Positions 60,884-64,000 of a stretch of DNA of 64,000 nucleotides are shown here, in pieces. This DNA is from Pelecanus crispus. Taxonomy: Eukaryota; Chordata; Aves; Pelecaniformes; Pelecanidae. Under the pieces are notes generated by a model. It was given only the letters and a program-made list of their open reading frames with translations, was not told the origin of the DNA and did not search any database. The stretch lies in NCBI RefSeq assembly GCF_030463565.1, contig NC_134643.1, forward strand, positions 39,594,221 through 39,658,220. The letters run 5' to 3'. The stretch's first letter is position 1, and every line of letters starts with the position of its first letter. The position numbers were made by a program, and so were the translations under genes.

Positions 60884-62746
60884 ACAGACTATAGAAAGAC
60901 AAGGAAATTCCAGAGTCAAGCTTGCTGAATACGGTACTAAATTTGTATTTTCAGAATAGACTGGGGCACTCAGACATCCAGTTTCACTTACACAAATACA
61001 CAGTTAAATGTGAAATAACATTTCATAAGAAAAAAAGCATCTTAAAGCACTGATTCAAATGTAGCACTGCATAACACCATTAAGCACTTCAGTAGGCTAA
61101 TGCTTTAAATTTTTTAAATTAACATGAATGTCTCTGTCCCTTCTCCTGACTCCCTTTTATAGGCCATGTGTTTTCAGCCTGCCATGTAAAGGAGTTACTT
61201 CATTATCTGTGAATTAAGCTGGAGAAAGAATACCGTTGTTTAAAGTTAACTCACACAAGAACTGAAAACAACTATTTCAAGGCTCTGTGTTTGCATGAGA
61301 TTTGCAGCTGGTTTTAAAAATCATAAAAGTTGTATTTACATGGCTCTGCCTTTTTACAGGTATTACTTGACACAGTGATGTAGGTATTCCCAGAAATGGA
61401 GAAGTGGCAGAGAACCATGCCAGGACAGAGGGAGAGTCCACGCTCCTGTGTGTGATTGAGCTGAAGGCCCCCCAGTTTTGTAAGGAGGAAGCTGGTGAAG
61501 AGTGGGCCATTCTTTGTAGGGTAGTCCTGTGGGCAGAGGGCATGCTGGATCATGCATGGGAAGGAGTCATGAAACAATGGGAAAAACGGTCAGGTCTCTT
61601 TTATCTTAGACCAAAAGGAAATGTTGTCTATTGATCTATTTAATCATACCTCACTTTTTCTAAACATATGTACAAACTACCTTCACTACTGTTTTGAAGG
61701 GTACGCCTATGCTGCTGACAGCTTCTCAGAAGCTGGGCAAACTTATATGCTGCTGTGCCTAGACAGGTACATTGTTTTAGTGTAATACTGGGCATTGCTA
61801 CATTGCACTGTGGCCTGGAGTACAAAAACACCCAGTTACTTAATTTCAAACAGAAGAATCCACCAGCCTTTGCACCAGCACCTACTGCTTTTGCCTTTGC
61901 CTCTCCTTTAACCTGCATGCCAGTACTCTGAAGTAGCAGCAAGACATCCATGGTGGCCTCCAGATTAGTTAGTATGACATCAGTCCAAAGCAAAATAAAG
62001 GAGAAACTGGAAGAAAATAGAGTTAAAAAATTAAAGAGGGGGGCAAATGAAAACACAAGAGTCAGCAAAACGAATTTTATTTTTTGAAAATAAACCTTAT
62101 CAAACAAACTTAATTCTTTGATGAAAACATATACTAGCTGATAGGGGCGAACATGCAGAAATACAACTATGTGACATTTTGTTAAAAAAACAGAGCTACA
62201 CAATAACATGGCAAATATTAACCTGTTAACTACTAACCAGTTTAAAACAGATCCTAGAAATACTCGCTTTCATCACTGAATAGCAGGATTTCTGATGGAC
62301 TTCAGGAGAGATACTACCAAACACGATACGGCTTGGTATTTTCATCAATGAGCTGCAAGAAAACATGAAGCTACTGTTTGACAGAAGTTTCAGAAAAGGC
62401 AAAGATCTGCAGTGTTGAACAAAAGCAAAGACTAAGCAGCTATGTGAACTTCCCTGGTTACAGTACGGGGAAATACAGGTGGTCTTAAACGAGGACCTCC
62501 TGGAAGATGATTTGCCAGTTATACCCAGTATTACATGACTTTGGAGAGCAGCTGGGTGAAATATAGTATGATATATCGAAAATCTGATTTTATGATTTGA
62601 TCATTTTGTGACCAGGGTCACGTGAAGACAGAAAATTATCACCTGATTTATTAAAAAACGCAGTGTTCCTGCAGCAGGGTACCGACGTATGAGTACAAAT
62701 GATGGCGGAGCGAGAGCTGGGGGTCAGGGCTCAGCCCTGCCCATGC

Positions 62747-63660
62747 CATAGAATCATAGAATCGTTTAGGTTGGAAAAGACCTTTAAGATCATCCAGTCC
62801 AACCATTAACCTACACTACCAAGTCCACACTAAACCAATCAAGGGTAGACTAGACTAAACCATGTCCCCAGGTGCCACATCTACCCATTTTTTGAACACC
62901 TCCAGGGATGGTGACTCCACCACCTCTCTGGGCCGCCTCTTCCAATGCTTGACTACCCTTTCGGTAAAGAAATTTTCCTAATTTCCAACCTAAACCTCCC
63001 CTGGTGCAGCTTGAGCCCATTTCTTCTTGTCCTATCGCATGTTACTTGGGAGAAGAGACCAACACCCACCTCACTACAACCTCCTTTCAGGTAGTTGTAG
63101 AGAGCGATAAGGTCTCCCCTCAGCCTCCTCTTCTCTAGACTAAACAACCCCAGTTCCCTCAGCCGCTCCTCACAAGACCTGTGCTCCAGACCCTTCACCA
63201 GCTTCATTGCCCTTCTCTGGACACGGTCCAGCACCTCAAGGTCTTTCTTGTATTGAGGGGCCCAAAACTGGACACAGTATTCCAGGTGCGGCCTCACCAG
63301 TGCCGAGTACAGGGGGACAATCACCTCCCTGCTCCTGCTGGCCACAGCATTCCTGATACAAGCCAGGATGCTCTTGGCCTTCTTGGCCACCTGGGCATAT
63401 TGCTGGCTCATGTTCAGCCGGCTGTCGGCCAACACCCCCAGGTCCTTTTCGGCCAGGCAACTTTCCAGCCACTCTTCCCCAAGCTTGGAGCATTGCATGG
63501 GGTTGTTGTGACCCAAGTGCAGGACCCGGCACTTGGCCTTGTTAAACCTCATCCAGTAGGCCTCGGCCCATCGATCCAGCCTGTCCAGGTCCCTCTGCAG
63601 GGCCATCCTACCCTCCAGCAGATCGACACTTCTACCCAACTTGGTGTCATCTGACATCCA
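62747..63660 (-). mobile_element. CR1 LINE, longest and best-preserved copy
   Basis: Minus-strand CR1 with an open frame for the C-terminal third of ORF2. Reading from the 5' side it has [89 protein letters not shown] and [10 protein letters not shown], to about 62953. The 3' end CATAGAATCATAGAATCG (plus-strand view) begins at 62747. It is 5'-truncated within the polymerase palm, so it cannot move by itself. The frame starts with a non-CR1 ATG at 63744 in the adjoining CpG island. It is little diverged and probably the youngest copy here. Confidence 0.92.
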
Positions 63661-63664
63661 GCGC

Positions 63665-64000
63665 GTGTTTCTTCCACCCCAGAGAGGTGACACCGCAATT
63701 GCCAATTCTCTGCCCGCCGGTGCCCCGGCGCCCGTTTTGGCCATTACCCGTTACCTCACGCAACTCACGGGCCGGGCTCCAGCCGCCAGCGAGGCCCGCA
63801 CCTCCGGCGGCGGCACGGCCGCCTCAGGCTGCCCCGCCAGCGCCGGGAGGAGAGCGGGGCCGCAGCCACCGCGAACACCCGGCCGGGGCCCAGCGGGCGG
63901 CACCACAGAGCGGGCGGCACCACAGAACGCTAGGCGCCCCGCACTGCCCCGCACTTTCTCGCCTCCGCGCCCTGCCCTGCCGCTCGACGTCTCCTTCCGC
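63665..64000. promoter_or_regulatory. CpG island at the right edge
   Basis: CG-rich sequence continuing past the window end, similar in kind to the LLPH and TMBIM4 promoters. No plus-strand ATG occurs after about 63740, so any plus-strand gene here would show only 5' UTR or promoter. By synteny the next gene would be HELB on the plus strand, but no HELB sequence is visible. Confidence 0.55.

Larger units (their letters stand above)
38181..62746. other. Long gene-free stretch
   Basis: No exon or protein family was recognised on either strand over 24 kb, and nothing resembling HELB or GRIP1, the next genes in human. It contains ancient repeats (43030-43450), a GGAA/GAAA microsatellite (45738-45979), short tandem duplications (50654-50703, 60840-60883) and T/A runs. 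Open frames here, the longest 189 codons at 62209-61640 on the minus strand, are within what chance gives and match nothing I know. Confidence 0.5.

Noticed and set aside
61640-62209. 189-codon minus-strand open frame
   Set aside because: Low-complexity hydrophobic and Lys/Ala-rich stretches, no family match, no splice context. A frame of this length is not surprising in 64 kb searched in six frames.
38181-62746. Search for HELB or GRIP1 exons expected by synteny
   Set aside because: No helicase motif, PDZ-like segment or other familiar exon could be read on either strand. The genes probably lie beyond the right edge.
1-64000. CRISPR arrays, phage or bacterial defence systems, plasmid origins
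   Set aside because: The window is plainly vertebrate nuclear DNA. No regularly spaced direct repeats with unique spacers and no prokaryotic gene layout were seen.

Overview
This is vertebrate nuclear DNA, almost certainly from a bird. It has split genes with GT-AG introns, compact CpG-island promoters, many CR1 LINE 3' ends (several ending in the CR1 ATTCTATG-type tail), and a solo LTR of an avian endogenous retrovirus. Gene order fits the amniote LLPH-TMBIM4-IRAK3-(HELB) neighbourhood (human 12q14). All protein comparisons were made by eye against remembered human sequences; no search was run.

Left part (1-12.5 kb): LLPH, on the minus strand. Its two coding exons (10914-10731 and 6742-6579) splice to a 114-residue nucleolar protein. 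A CpG island at about 10.55-11.35 kb holds the promoter and a probable non-coding first exon. The 4-kb second intron carries a complete solo LTR (7473-8043) with a perfect 5-bp target duplication. No gene is recognised in 1-6.5 kb. Two CR1 fragments separate LLPH from TMBIM4.

Middle (12.5-21 kb): TMBIM4 (Golgi anti-apoptotic protein / Lifeguard-4), also minus strand. All seven coding exons (20520 down to 13190) splice in frame to 238 residues, the same length as human. Its CpG-island promoter at 20.24-20.97 kb includes a (CGG)9 tract.

Main find (26.4-37.5 kb): a decayed, collinear copy of IRAK3 (IRAK-M), plus strand, where the functional gene is expected. The death-domain exon, the linker exon, N-lobe exons, pseudokinase-core exons and C-lobe exons can be read in the correct order, many still with splice sites. 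They carry in-frame stops, frameshifts and an internal deletion. The introns remain, so it is a unitary pseudogene and not a retrocopy. IRAK3 is a negative regulator of TLR/IL-1 signalling, so this implies loss of that brake in this lineage.

Right part (38-64 kb): no gene recognised. It holds CR1 copies of different ages, an ancient amniote repeat, a 240-bp GGAA/GAAA microsatellite and short tandem duplications. A young CR1 (62747-63660) abuts a CpG island running off the right edge, possibly the promoter of the next gene (HELB by synteny).

I saw no CRISPR array, bacterial system or intact tRNA/rRNA gene.
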